DNA from: JASUTC01 sp964604305
GTDB taxonomy: Bacteria > Thermotogota > Thermotogae > MWEM01
Direction: 5' to 3'
Length of the DNA: 11,402 bases
NCBI GenBank assembly: GCA_964604305.1
Contig: CAZRYM010000063.1
Span: 1-11,402, forward strand
Shown here: piece by piece, positions 1-6,888 of the stretch
Layout: each line of letters starts with the position of its first letter
How positions within the stretch are numbered: the stretch's first letter is position 1
The notes under the pieces: model-generated
The model's input: the letters and a program-made list of their open reading frames with translations, nothing else
Database searches by the model: none
Told to the model about the DNA's origin: nothing
Made by a program: the position numbers and the translations under genes

Positions 1-617
1 GAGACAAAAAGCTGGAAGCCACATCAAAAGAAACCATTCTGCCAATCAAAGTCTTTCCTAATTTAAGTGCGGTATCCATAGCAAATCTGGTTGATCTGAC
101 TCAACCGGTGATTTGGAGAGGTCCCTTAAAGCAGAAAATGATAGAGCAGTTTGTAAAGGATGTTGAGTGGGGCGATCTGGATTATCTCATAGTGGATTCT
201 CCTCCGGGAACAGGGGACGAACCCCTGAGTGCCCTTCAGGTCATCGGAGATATGGACGGAGCGATCATCGTAACCACTCCCCAGGGAGTATCAACGATGG
301 ATGCCATGAGATCGGCTGTTTTTGTTCAAAAGCTGAATTCTCAAGTTTTGGGAATCGTGGAAAACATGAGTTACTTTGTTTGCCCAAACTGCGGTCAGCG
401 GATATACCTGTTCGGAGAAGGCGGTGGGGAAATTCTTGCGAAAGAGCTAGAAGTGGACTTGATTGCCAGAATCCCTCAAAACCCTGAAATAGTAAGGCTT
501 TCAGAAGACGGGAAGCCCGCTTCTCTTTACATGAGAGGCACGGAAACAGAGACGGTCTTTAAGGAATTGGCCGGATATATCATAAACAAATTTAAGGATA
601 AAAAGGAAGAAGGATAA
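1..617 (+). CDS. Mrp/NBP35-family Fe-S cluster carrier ATPase, 3' part (5' end outside window)
   Basis: This is the C-terminal 204 residues of a P-loop ATPase of the Mrp/ApbC/NBP35 family, cytosolic proteins that bind and hand over Fe-S clusters. The frame is open from position 3 with no start, so the gene begins upstream and its Walker A region is missing. Visible family marks are the PVIWRGPLK stretch around fragment residues 35-43, the DSPPGTGD switch motif at 65-72 (family usually DMPPGTGD) and the CPNC pair at 127-130, which in this family forms the cluster site at the dimer interface. The motif GEGGGEILA follows, also typical. The stop is 5 bp before the next gene, whose ribosome binding site lies in this gene's last codons, so the two are probably co-transcribed. 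The family is secure; which apo-proteins it serves cannot be told. Confidence 0.92.
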   Translation, partial: DKKLEATSKETILPIKVFPNLSAVSIANLVDLTQPVIWRGPLKQKMIEQFVKDVEWGDLDYLIVDSPPGTGDEPLSALQVIGDMDGAIIVTTPQGVSTMDAMRSAVFVQKLNSQVLGIVENMSYFVCPNCGQRIYLFGEGGGEILAKELEVDLIARIPQNPEIVRLSEDGKPASLYMRGTETETVFKELAGYIINKFKDKKEEG

Positions 618-622
618 TTCCC

Positions 623-1108
623 ATGACTAAAACAGAGGTGTTCAAATACCTTCTGCTGTCTTTATTTTCCATCATACTTATTTTCACAAGTCTGGTAGGT
701 CTTGTTGGCTATCTGTCACTTGATTTTGCCGGTGAATTAATCAAAGAGCTTTTCTCAGGCTTAACGGTGTTTTCCTCAAAGCTTTTTTTTATTCAGTTTG
801 CCTTATTGGGCATTACAGCTGTTTTAATGCACTGGACGGCGATTCTTGGACTGAGTGGAAAGAGGATGAAATTTGCCTTATGGGCTTCATTTATCGGTAC
901 CGCTCTTCTTCTTGGATTGAATTGTTATAGTCTTTTCATGAATGGTTTTAAATGGATTGGTTATGAGTTTTTTCATGGCCAATCCATGGCTGATAGCATA
1001 ATCTTTCAAGCGGCAGGAGTTGCTTATTTTATTGTGGTATTTTGTATGACAGCTTTAATGGGATCCATGTTGTTTAAAAAAGGTGATGATGTTGAGGCAA
1101 AAATTTGA
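623..1108 (+). CDS. Four-helix integral membrane protein, function unknown
   Basis: I do not recognise this 161-residue protein. It is strongly hydrophobic, with four likely membrane segments near residues 9-31, 51-76, 83-106 and 125-151, short loops, and a charged C-terminal tail (FKKGDDVEAKI). It has no cysteine pairs, catalytic motifs or long soluble domain. The ATG at 623 is preceded by AAGGA-type bases in the tail of the Mrp-like gene. The 3' end overlaps the next gene by about 20 bp, which suggests translational coupling to the exported TPR/propeller protein. It might therefore be that protein's membrane partner, but this rests only on gene order. Confidence 0.8.
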   Translation: MTKTEVFKYLLLSLFSIILIFTSLVGLVGYLSLDFAGELIKELFSGLTVFSSKLFFIQFALLGITAVLMHWTAILGLSGKRMKFALWASFIGTALLLGLNCYSLFMNGFKWIGYEFFHGQSMADSIIFQAAGVAYFIVVFCMTALMGSMLFKKGDDVEAKI

Positions 1109-2912
1109 GGGAAGGCTTCAAGTCCTTTTCATTTTACTGATGTTGCTTCTTGCAGTGTCAATGATGTTTTCACAGCAGGACGAGGAAGAACGAATTGCCA
1201 TTGAGAATTATCTTGAAGATATGCCTGAGGAAGAATGGTCAAGGTACTATTTTTCCCATGCCATTCAAAGCTGGGGAGAAGCTGAATATTTAAAGGCGCG
1301 AGAGATGATTGAAAAGGCCTTTGAAAAACCTGTGTATCCCAGGGATATTCCAAAATTCTGGTATTTTTTGGCTAAACTTAATATAGAAACCGGGAACACC
1401 AACGAAGCGGTTGAAAGTTTGAATAACGTTCTCTTGATTGAACCTGACAGAACGGAGATCATAATCTTATTGAAAGTCCTGGAAATGCTTGGAAAAGAAC
1501 AGATGGAAAATAATCCCATCCTGGGATTGGAATACATGAATGAAATTTTGGGTTTTGTAGAGACGTATGAATTCTTTTATAACCCTGTGGCAACGGATGT
1601 TTACAATGGTTCTGTGTATATACTTGATCGGGCAAACCAATACATTTTTATATCCAATTACGGCCAGAATACGGCAATAGAGTTGGATATGCAAGCCCCA
1701 TCATCCATTGTGATCGATAAAATAGCCGGGAGACTCTACTGTTCAGACTTGGAAAGTGGCAAGATTTTTGTCTTGGATCTCTTAACAAACGAGTTCATCG
1801 CTGAATTTTCCGGGTTTAAAAAACCATTCGTTCAAACGGTTGACAGGCTGGGAAATATATACGTGCTTGATCCCCCAAACAACAGGATTGCCATATTAAG
1901 CAGTACGGGAAAAGTCATCAGGTATCTTTACCTGTCAGATGGTTATACGGTCAACATTGTAAATGATATCGATGTGTCCTTCGACAGAATCATTATGCAG
2001 GATTTATCAGCAAAGAGCTTCCGAGTCATTCGGACGGATTCTTTTGAAGAGGAGTTCCGTCTTCCTTTTAGAGAGAGTTCTCTTGCAGTTTGTTCAACAG
2101 TCGGACCGGATGATAAAATTCTAACAGTCTGGGATGACGGGGTCCTTACAGCCTTTCCAGTGGAAGAGAATGCTCAGTATAAGGTTTTGGATACCACGAA
2201 TATAGAACTGGTGGGAGTGAGTGATATTGATTACAACTCTCCCATCTTAACGATAACCGATTTTGGTGAAAACAGAGTTAGAATGTATACAATCGTCCAG
2301 GAAAAACCAATGGCCTTTGTCAATATTGATGCTGTGGAGGCAAATTTGAGTGATCTTGAGCTCCAGTTCAGGGCACTTGACAATATGGGAAAGCGATTTC
2401 AATTCATCAGGCCTTTTTTGAACGTTATCGACAGCGGAGGTTTTGTGCCGTATAAACTTGATACGATTCCCGCCTCCGTGAATTTTGTTGAAATCAACGA
2501 TGGTAAGGCTTTTTTTTCAGAAGGGTTCAAGAAACTCAAGAAGACACAATTCAACGTGGTACTGTGGAAGTATGACGGCTTTGATTTTAACTTTGAGAAT
2601 ATTGCCCCAGCCATGTTTTCTAAAAACGTAAGTATTTATGTGTTGAGCAACGTTACCGTTCCTGAAAAGGTAAAGACGTTAACCAAGCTTACCGGTGGGA
2701 TGGTTATCAACACAGAGATGGAGACATTTTTAAAAGAATACTACAGTGAACTGGAAACAATAATCACACCCAAGGTAACGTACAATCTGTCCCTTCCTTT
2801 TGAGGGGATAAAAACCGTCAGTGTTTCATTACGAATTGCAGGTCTTGATTATTCAGATTCCATTTATTATGCCATTTATATGATACCGTATTTTACTGAG
2901 AGATTGGAGTAA
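1089..2912 (+). CDS. Exported or membrane-anchored TPR / NHL-like beta-propeller / vWA-like protein
   Basis: A 607-residue multidomain protein, not recognised as a named gene. The N terminus carries basic residues followed by a hydrophobic segment (about 11-27), a signal peptide or anchor without a clear cleavage site or lipobox. Residues 52-135 look like TPR helices. About 164-405 holds repeated strands of the NHL/YVTN type (GNIYVLDPPNNRIAIL, GKIFVLDLLTNEF), a probable beta-propeller. From about 417 the pattern resembles the beta-rich lead-in plus vWA fold seen at the end of some NHL proteins, including a TKLTGG turn at 533-538. Where vWA domains carry the metal-binding DxSxS motif this one reads EINDG (468-472), so metal binding is probably lost. 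GTG 1083 and ATG 1086 are in frame, but ATG 1089 sits 5 bases after AAAGG and is preferred. A scaffolding or sensing role at the envelope is inference. Confidence 0.82.
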   Translation: MLRQKFEGRLQVLFILLMLLLAVSMMFSQQDEEERIAIENYLEDMPEEEWSRYYFSHAIQSWGEAEYLKAREMIEKAFEKPVYPRDIPKFWYFLAKLNIETGNTNEAVESLNNVLLIEPDRTEIIILLKVLEMLGKEQMENNPILGLEYMNEILGFVETYEFFYNPVATDVYNGSVYILDRANQYIFISNYGQNTAIELDMQAPSSIVIDKIAGRLYCSDLESGKIFVLDLLTNEFIAEFSGFKKPFVQTVDRLGNIYVLDPPNNRIAILSSTGKVIRYLYLSDGYTVNIVNDIDVSFDRIIMQDLSAKSFRVIRTDSFEEEFRLPFRESSLAVCSTVGPDDKILTVWDDGVLTAFPVEENAQYKVLDTTNIELVGVSDIDYNSPILTITDFGENRVRMYTIVQEKPMAFVNIDAVEANLSDLELQFRALDNMGKRFQFIRPFLNVIDSGGFVPYKLDTIPASVNFVEINDGKAFFSEGFKKLKKTQFNVVLWKYDGFDFNFENIAPAMFSKNVSIYVLSNVTVPEKVKTLTKLTGGMVINTEMETFLKEYYSELETIITPKVTYNLSLPFEGIKTVSVSLRIAGLDYSDSIYYAIYMIPYFTERLE

Positions 2913-2916
2913 ATTG

Positions 2917-3414
2917 ATGGATTACAGGGATGAAGTTGCATCTTCGAAACGTTTAAAAAGAGCCAATGAGATCTTAAAACGGGGAAAGGTCAAAGATGCA
3001 TTGAGTATGTATGCGGACATGATCGAGGAAGAACCGGATAACCCCCTGGTGTATTACAATATGGGTGTAGCCTTTGTAGAGAGAGAGGATTACGATTTAG
3101 CTAAACAGGTTTTCAACCATTGTCTTAGGCTTGGTTTGAAGGAAAGCAGGATATATTTAGGCTTGGGGATTTGTTCGTTGAACTTCTCCGAAAATGATGA
3201 GGCAATTGATTTTTTTGAACAGGTTTCATCTACTGAATCCTTTTATAAAGAGGCACTGATTGGTAAGGTTTATGCTTATATGAACAAAGGGGAAATACAA
3301 AAGGCCATGTTTATCCTTGAAGAGCTTAAAAAGAGGGATATTTGGAATCAGGAACTTTCACTGGTAGAAAAAAAAGCTAAAATGGCCCTGCATTACGAGA
3401 GTAAAAAGAAATAG
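2917..3414 (+). CDS. Cytoplasmic TPR-repeat protein
   Basis: A 165-residue, all-helical protein with about four tetratricopeptide repeats (roughly residues 10-43, 44-77, 78-108 and 110-141). The repeat signature is clear in NPLVYYNMGVAFVEREDYDLA and in the following LGLGICSLNFSENDEAIDFF. TPR arrays bind other proteins; no enzyme domain is present. There is no signal peptide or membrane segment, so it should be cytoplasmic, and the end is lysine-rich. ATG 2917 has GGAG seven bases upstream; an in-frame TTG at 2914 is less likely. It starts 4 bp after the exported TPR/propeller gene and closes this plus-strand operon. Its last 22 bp overlap the 3' end of the convergent minus-strand gene. Partner unknown. 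Confidence 0.85.
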   Translation: MDYRDEVASSKRLKRANEILKRGKVKDALSMYADMIEEEPDNPLVYYNMGVAFVEREDYDLAKQVFNHCLRLGLKESRIYLGLGICSLNFSENDEAIDFFEQVSSTESFYKEALIGKVYAYMNKGEIQKAMFILEELKKRDIWNQELSLVEKKAKMALHYESKKK

Positions 3415-4439
3415 ATAATGATGATAATCAAACCGGCAACCATTAACAACAGCAGCATGGAGAGAAAAAAATCCCCGAAGCTGCTGCTTTTCTTTTCCGT
3501 TATGGTTTTGTTCAAATCTGATTGGATTCGTCTGTGTTTGCTCATGACCTCTGCAAGAGAAATGGAATCACTTGTGGCTTCTGTCTTCAGTGAGCTCAGG
3601 CGTCTTTTCATCTTGTCCGGGTCATACATGAGTCGTATGCTTCGTAAAACAATGGATTTGGCCACAAAAAAGGATCCAATCTGTACCTTTATCAAAACAA
3701 AATTTTTCGATACTGATGGCATAATTTCCTTGGAAACGATGGTTGACTCCATGGGAACGATATTCTTGTTCTCAGCGTCAAAATGTCCGGGGAATTCCTC
3801 TACAAGTCTTCTTTGAGAATTCTCATCTGTAAAGCCTAAAATAGTACAATAAATCATATCTCCAATGTCAAACTGATCAATGGAAACACCTTCAAGGGGA
3901 TCCACGATGGGATATATCTCCGGCAAACTCATGATATCGTCTCTGGTTTTCAGCGAATCTAAAAAAACTCCGTTATCTACATCACCCAGAAAGGAATTGG
4001 TCAATTCTTCATAGGTGGAAGTTTCAACCACCAGTTCCAGATCCAGCGAGCTGGTCCAATTTGTAAAAATTTCGTTGATTTCAAAACGAATAATATCCAC
4101 TTCGTTATTCTGTATGATCTTGGACAACCTGATGGCAATCCCTTCTCGGCCACCCAGCTTATCGATTTGATTGTGAAGGTAACGCATGAATTCTCCGGTC
4201 ATTTCGCTTACTTCAACAGAATGACCGGCAATATCACCGTAGAAATTGTTTAAAGCCTCCCTGAAATTTGCAAGGGGTAAATTTAGGTCGATAACGATTT
4301 GATTTGAAAAACGGCGCGGAAAACAAATGAAACGGTATTCAATCGTTTCGTTGGTCTTTCCGAAAAAATATCCTAAAAAGGCTTCATCCGTTGCTTTGCT
4401 TTCCGCTTTGATTTTAAGTGAGAAGAAATCGAAAAACAT
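3393..4439 (-). CDS. C-terminal tail-anchored membrane protein, function unknown
   Basis: I do not recognise this 348-residue protein. About 320 residues are soluble and free of a signal peptide; the last 20 or so (about 326-347, rich in Leu, Ile and Phe) form one membrane helix that ends at the stop codon. The predicted topology is a cytosolic body held by a C-terminal anchor, rare in bacteria. A short basic linker (KMKRR near 277-280, KHRR near 301-304) precedes the helix. The body alternates strands and helices with no catalytic motif I can name. ATG 4439 has AAGGGG seven bases upstream. It follows glgC by 62 bp in the same direction but with its own strong ribosome binding site, so joint transcription is uncertain. 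It may be a lineage-restricted family; I cannot confirm this. Confidence 0.78.
   Translation of the reverse strand: MFFDFFSLKIKAESKATDEAFLGYFFGKTNETIEYRFICFPRRFSNQIVIDLNLPLANFREALNNFYGDIAGHSVEVSEMTGEFMRYLHNQIDKLGGREGIAIRLSKIIQNNEVDIIRFEINEIFTNWTSSLDLELVVETSTYEELTNSFLGDVDNGVFLDSLKTRDDIMSLPEIYPIVDPLEGVSIDQFDIGDMIYCTILGFTDENSQRRLVEEFPGHFDAENKNIVPMESTIVSKEIMPSVSKNFVLIKVQIGSFFVAKSIVLRSIRLMYDPDKMKRRLSSLKTEATSDSISLAEVMSKHRRIQSDLNKTITEKKSSSFGDFFLSMLLLLMVAGLIIIIIYFFLLS
3450..3497 (+). terminator. Possible weak intrinsic terminator for the plus-strand operon, inside the convergent gene
   Basis: CAGCAGC (3450-3456) can pair with GCTGCTG (3480-3486), followed at once by a CTTTTCTTTT tract. The loop is long (23 bases), though GGA/TCC inside could shorten it. 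It lies 36 bp past the TPR stop, where a terminator would be expected because the two convergent genes leave no free space. The bases also encode a Ser- and Leu-rich membrane segment on the other strand, so the repeat may be a codon effect. Confidence 0.3.
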
Positions 4440-4458
4440 TAAATTCCCCTTTTATTGG

Positions 4459-4479
4459 CGAAGCTTATTGCGGGCTTCG
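4459..4479. other. Hairpin between glgC and the tail-anchored protein gene
   Basis: CGAAGC (4459-4464) and GCTTCG (4474-4479) form a perfect 6-bp stem with a 9-base loop. In the minus direction, in which both flanking genes run, it lies between the glgC stop and the next ribosome binding site, but the following bases are CCAATAAAA rather than a T tract. It is therefore not a standard intrinsic terminator. It could be a weak pause or an RNA processing or stability site. Confidence 0.35.
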
Positions 4480-4501
4480 TTATATTATCATTTCTTTATT
4501 A

Positions 4502-5761
4502 TCAGATGCATTTTCCGCTTGGAACATTCCAATCGTCCGTACTGTCTGCATTTACATCGCTGTGGATCACGCAGTTCTTTCCTATTATAGCATTTTCAGG
4601 GATATTCACGTTGTAACCTATAACACTGATTGGTGAATTATAAACACCCGGATTCTCATCGTTTTCGGCAAAATCTCCCACGCCTATTTTCGTTCCGGAA
4701 CCGATTTGAGAGTCTTCTGCAATAATTGCGTTGGATATTTCCACACCTTCCCCGATTTTTACTCCTGTGAGGATGATGGAATCCTTGATAATCGATCCCT
4801 TCCCCACTTGTACACCCTGGAACAGGATTGATTTGTTCAGAACACCATGAATTTCACACCCTTCACTCACCAGGCTGTTTGTGCATACTGATTCTCTTCC
4901 AAAATAAGCCGGAGGCATTTCTTCCGTCCGGGTGTAGAATCTCCATGAATTGTTATAAAGGTTTAATTGCGGGATGGACTGGATCAGTTCCAGATTGGAT
5001 TCCCAATAGGAATAGATTGTTCCCACATCTCGCCAGTAACCTTCGTATTCAAAGGCGTAAATGTCATCTTTGTCCTCCACCATCTTTGGAATGATGTCCT
5101 TTCCAAAGTCATGGCTGGATGATTCATCCTTTGCATCCTGAACGAGTACTTCACGAAGGAAGTCCCAGTTGAATATGTAGATTCCCAATGAAGCCAGGGT
5201 ACTTTTGGCATGTTCGGGTTTTTCCTGGAACTCTACAATTCGTTTTGATATATCGGTGACCATGATTCCAAACCTGAATGTCTCGTTAAGAGGAACGTTC
5301 ATACAGGCACAACTTGCTTTGGCGTGTTTGGAGATGTGAAAAGTGAGCATATCCATATAATCCATTCCGTATATGTGATCTCCTGAAAGGATGAGAACGT
5401 ATTTTGGATTGGTTTTGTCCAGATAGTCCAGGTTTTCGTAAATAGCATCAGCGGTGCCCTTAAACCAAGCCTTGCCGCTTTCATATGTGTATGGTTGAAG
5501 AACAGTTACACCACCACCCTTTCTGTCCAAATCCCAGGGTCTTCCAATACCGATGTGAGCGTTGAGTCTGTGTGGTTTATATTGAGTCAGAACACCGACT
5601 TTGTATATACCGGAATTGACGCAGTTGCTTAGAGCGAAGTCGATGATTCTGTATTTTCCACCAAAGGGAACTGCAGGTTTGGCGATATCTTCCGTCAGCA
5701 CGCCCAGTCTCGTTCCCTGTCCTCCGGCCAATACCATGGCAACTATAGATGACTGCATCAT
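4502..5761 (-). CDS. glgC: Glucose-1-phosphate adenylyltransferase, catalytic subunit GlgC
   Basis: This 419-residue enzyme makes ADP-glucose from ATP and glucose 1-phosphate, the committed step of bacterial glycogen synthesis, in the cytosol. The N-terminal nucleotidyltransferase domain shows GGQGTRL (13-19), the KPAVPFGGKYRIIDF region (28-42), GTADA (102-106), SGDH (126-129) with the catalytic-type aspartate, EKP (180-182) and YWRDVGT (242-248). The C-terminal third, from about 290, is a left-handed beta-helix of hexapeptide repeats (GVQVGKGSIIKDSIIL and onward), which mediates oligomerisation. All key residues are intact and the length is normal. The start is ATG 5761 or the adjacent ATG 5758; the AGGGGGG site favours 5758 by spacing. 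That site overlaps the glgD stop codon, so translation is probably coupled. It should pair with GlgD as a mixed tetramer, as described in Bacillota. Confidence 0.96.
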   Translation of the reverse strand: MMQSSIVAMVLAGGQGTRLGVLTEDIAKPAVPFGGKYRIIDFALSNCVNSGIYKVGVLTQYKPHRLNAHIGIGRPWDLDRKGGGVTVLQPYTYESGKAWFKGTADAIYENLDYLDKTNPKYVLILSGDHIYGMDYMDMLTFHISKHAKASCACMNVPLNETFRFGIMVTDISKRIVEFQEKPEHAKSTLASLGIYIFNWDFLREVLVQDAKDESSSHDFGKDIIPKMVEDKDDIYAFEYEGYWRDVGTIYSYWESNLELIQSIPQLNLYNNSWRFYTRTEEMPPAYFGRESVCTNSLVSEGCEIHGVLNKSILFQGVQVGKGSIIKDSIILTGVKIGEGVEISNAIIAEDSQIGSGTKIGVGDFAENDENPGVYNSPISVIGYNVNIPENAIIGKNCVIHSDVNADSTDDWNVPSGKCI

Positions 5762-5769
5762 AATCCCCC

Positions 5770-6888
5770 CTAAATTACGCTTCCCTTTTCAAATACGAGA
5801 AGGTCGTCTTTTCTTCCTATTAATCTCTTTTCCGTTCTGATGTTGCACTCTTTGTCAAAAATTGAATATTTGACATGTGCCCCTTCTTCTATGACCGTGT
5901 CCTGCATAATGATCGAATTCTCGACTACCGCCCCGGCTTTTATCTGTACCCCTCTGGAAACGATGGAGTTAATCACCCTTCCGCTGATAATACATCCGTC
6001 GGAAACAATCGAATTCTCCACATGAGAAGTTCCCGTGCATTTTGGTGACGGGAGGTCCTTTAACTTGGTATGAACTGTATTACCGGTGTAAAAAAGTTGA
6101 TTACGAACGTCGTCATTAAGCAAGTCCATATTTATTTTAAAGTATTCATCTACACCCTTTTTGGTGTTTCTCCAATATCCGTCAAACTTATAGGCATAAA
6201 AACGGAGTTTGTTAAGGTTTGGAATCAGGACATCCAGCAAAATGTCATACCCCTCTGACTGGGGTATGGTGTTGTATAGCAGGTCCATTAACAGGTGTTT
6301 GTTAAGAAAATAGATTCCCAAAAAGGCCTTGTTGCTCACATTCTCAGTGGGTTTTTCTACAAACCGAATAACTCTGCCATCATCGTCGGTTTCGATCTGG
6401 CCGTATTCTGAGAGATCATAAGTGTTATCAAGTTCCTTATAAAGGAAAGTAACATCCGCTCCTTTGGAAAAATGGAAATTGAACATATCCGAGTAATTGG
6501 TGGAATAGATGTGATCACCGGATGCCATCAGGACATAATCCTCGTCGCTTCTTCTCATAAAGGTCATGTTTTGATGTATGGCGTCTCCGGTTCCCCTGTA
6601 CCAGTATTTATTGTTGATGGCCATATACGGTTGTAAAAGGGTCAATCCACCGTGTTTCCGATCTAAATCCCATTCTTTTCCGGAGCCTAAATGATCGATA
6701 AGACTTCTGGGGCTGTATTGAGTCAGGACTCCTACACGTCTGATATCAGATGCAACCATGTTTGACATGGTAAAATCAATCATTCTGTACTTTCCGGCTA
6801 CCGGTAAAGCGGCACTCGCCCTTTTTGTTGTCAATAGTCCCAGGTTTTCACCACGACCACCGGCAAAAATTAAGCCTAATACCTTCAT
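5770..6888 (-). CDS. glgD: GlgD, non-catalytic or regulatory subunit of ADP-glucose pyrophosphorylase
   Basis: A 372-residue paralogue of the neighbouring GlgC. The fold is the same: a nucleotidyltransferase domain, then hexapeptide repeats (about 280-345). The active site is altered as in known GlgD proteins. The nucleotide loop reads GGRGENL (10-16) instead of GGxGTRL, the KPAVPF stretch is replaced by RASAALPVAG, and YWRDVGT becomes YWRNTKK. SGDH is retained. In Bacillota, GlgD has little activity alone and modifies GlgC kinetics in a heterotetramer; the same is inferred here. ATG 6888 overlaps the upstream oxidoreductase stop as ATGA, with AAGGGGG 10 bases upstream. The glgC start lies 8 bp after its stop. 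Confidence 0.94.
   Translation of the reverse strand: MKVLGLIFAGGRGENLGLLTTKRASAALPVAGKYRMIDFTMSNMVASDIRRVGVLTQYSPRSLIDHLGSGKEWDLDRKHGGLTLLQPYMAINNKYWYRGTGDAIHQNMTFMRRSDEDYVLMASGDHIYSTNYSDMFNFHFSKGADVTFLYKELDNTYDLSEYGQIETDDDGRVIRFVEKPTENVSNKAFLGIYFLNKHLLMDLLYNTIPQSEGYDILLDVLIPNLNKLRFYAYKFDGYWRNTKKGVDEYFKINMDLLNDDVRNQLFYTGNTVHTKLKDLPSPKCTGTSHVENSIVSDGCIISGRVINSIVSRGVQIKAGAVVENSIIMQDTVIEEGAHVKYSIFDKECNIRTEKRLIGRKDDLLVFEKGSVI

Noticed and set aside
3418..3816. 132-codon plus-strand open frame just after the TPR gene
   Set aside because: It is antisense to the tail-anchored protein gene, lacks a ribosome binding site, and its low-complexity start mirrors the membrane helix codons of the other strand.
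5770..6888. glgD as a decayed duplicate (pseudogene) of glgC
   Set aside because: The frame is intact, its start and stop are coupled to both neighbours, and the altered active-site motifs are the ones expected in functional GlgD subunits.
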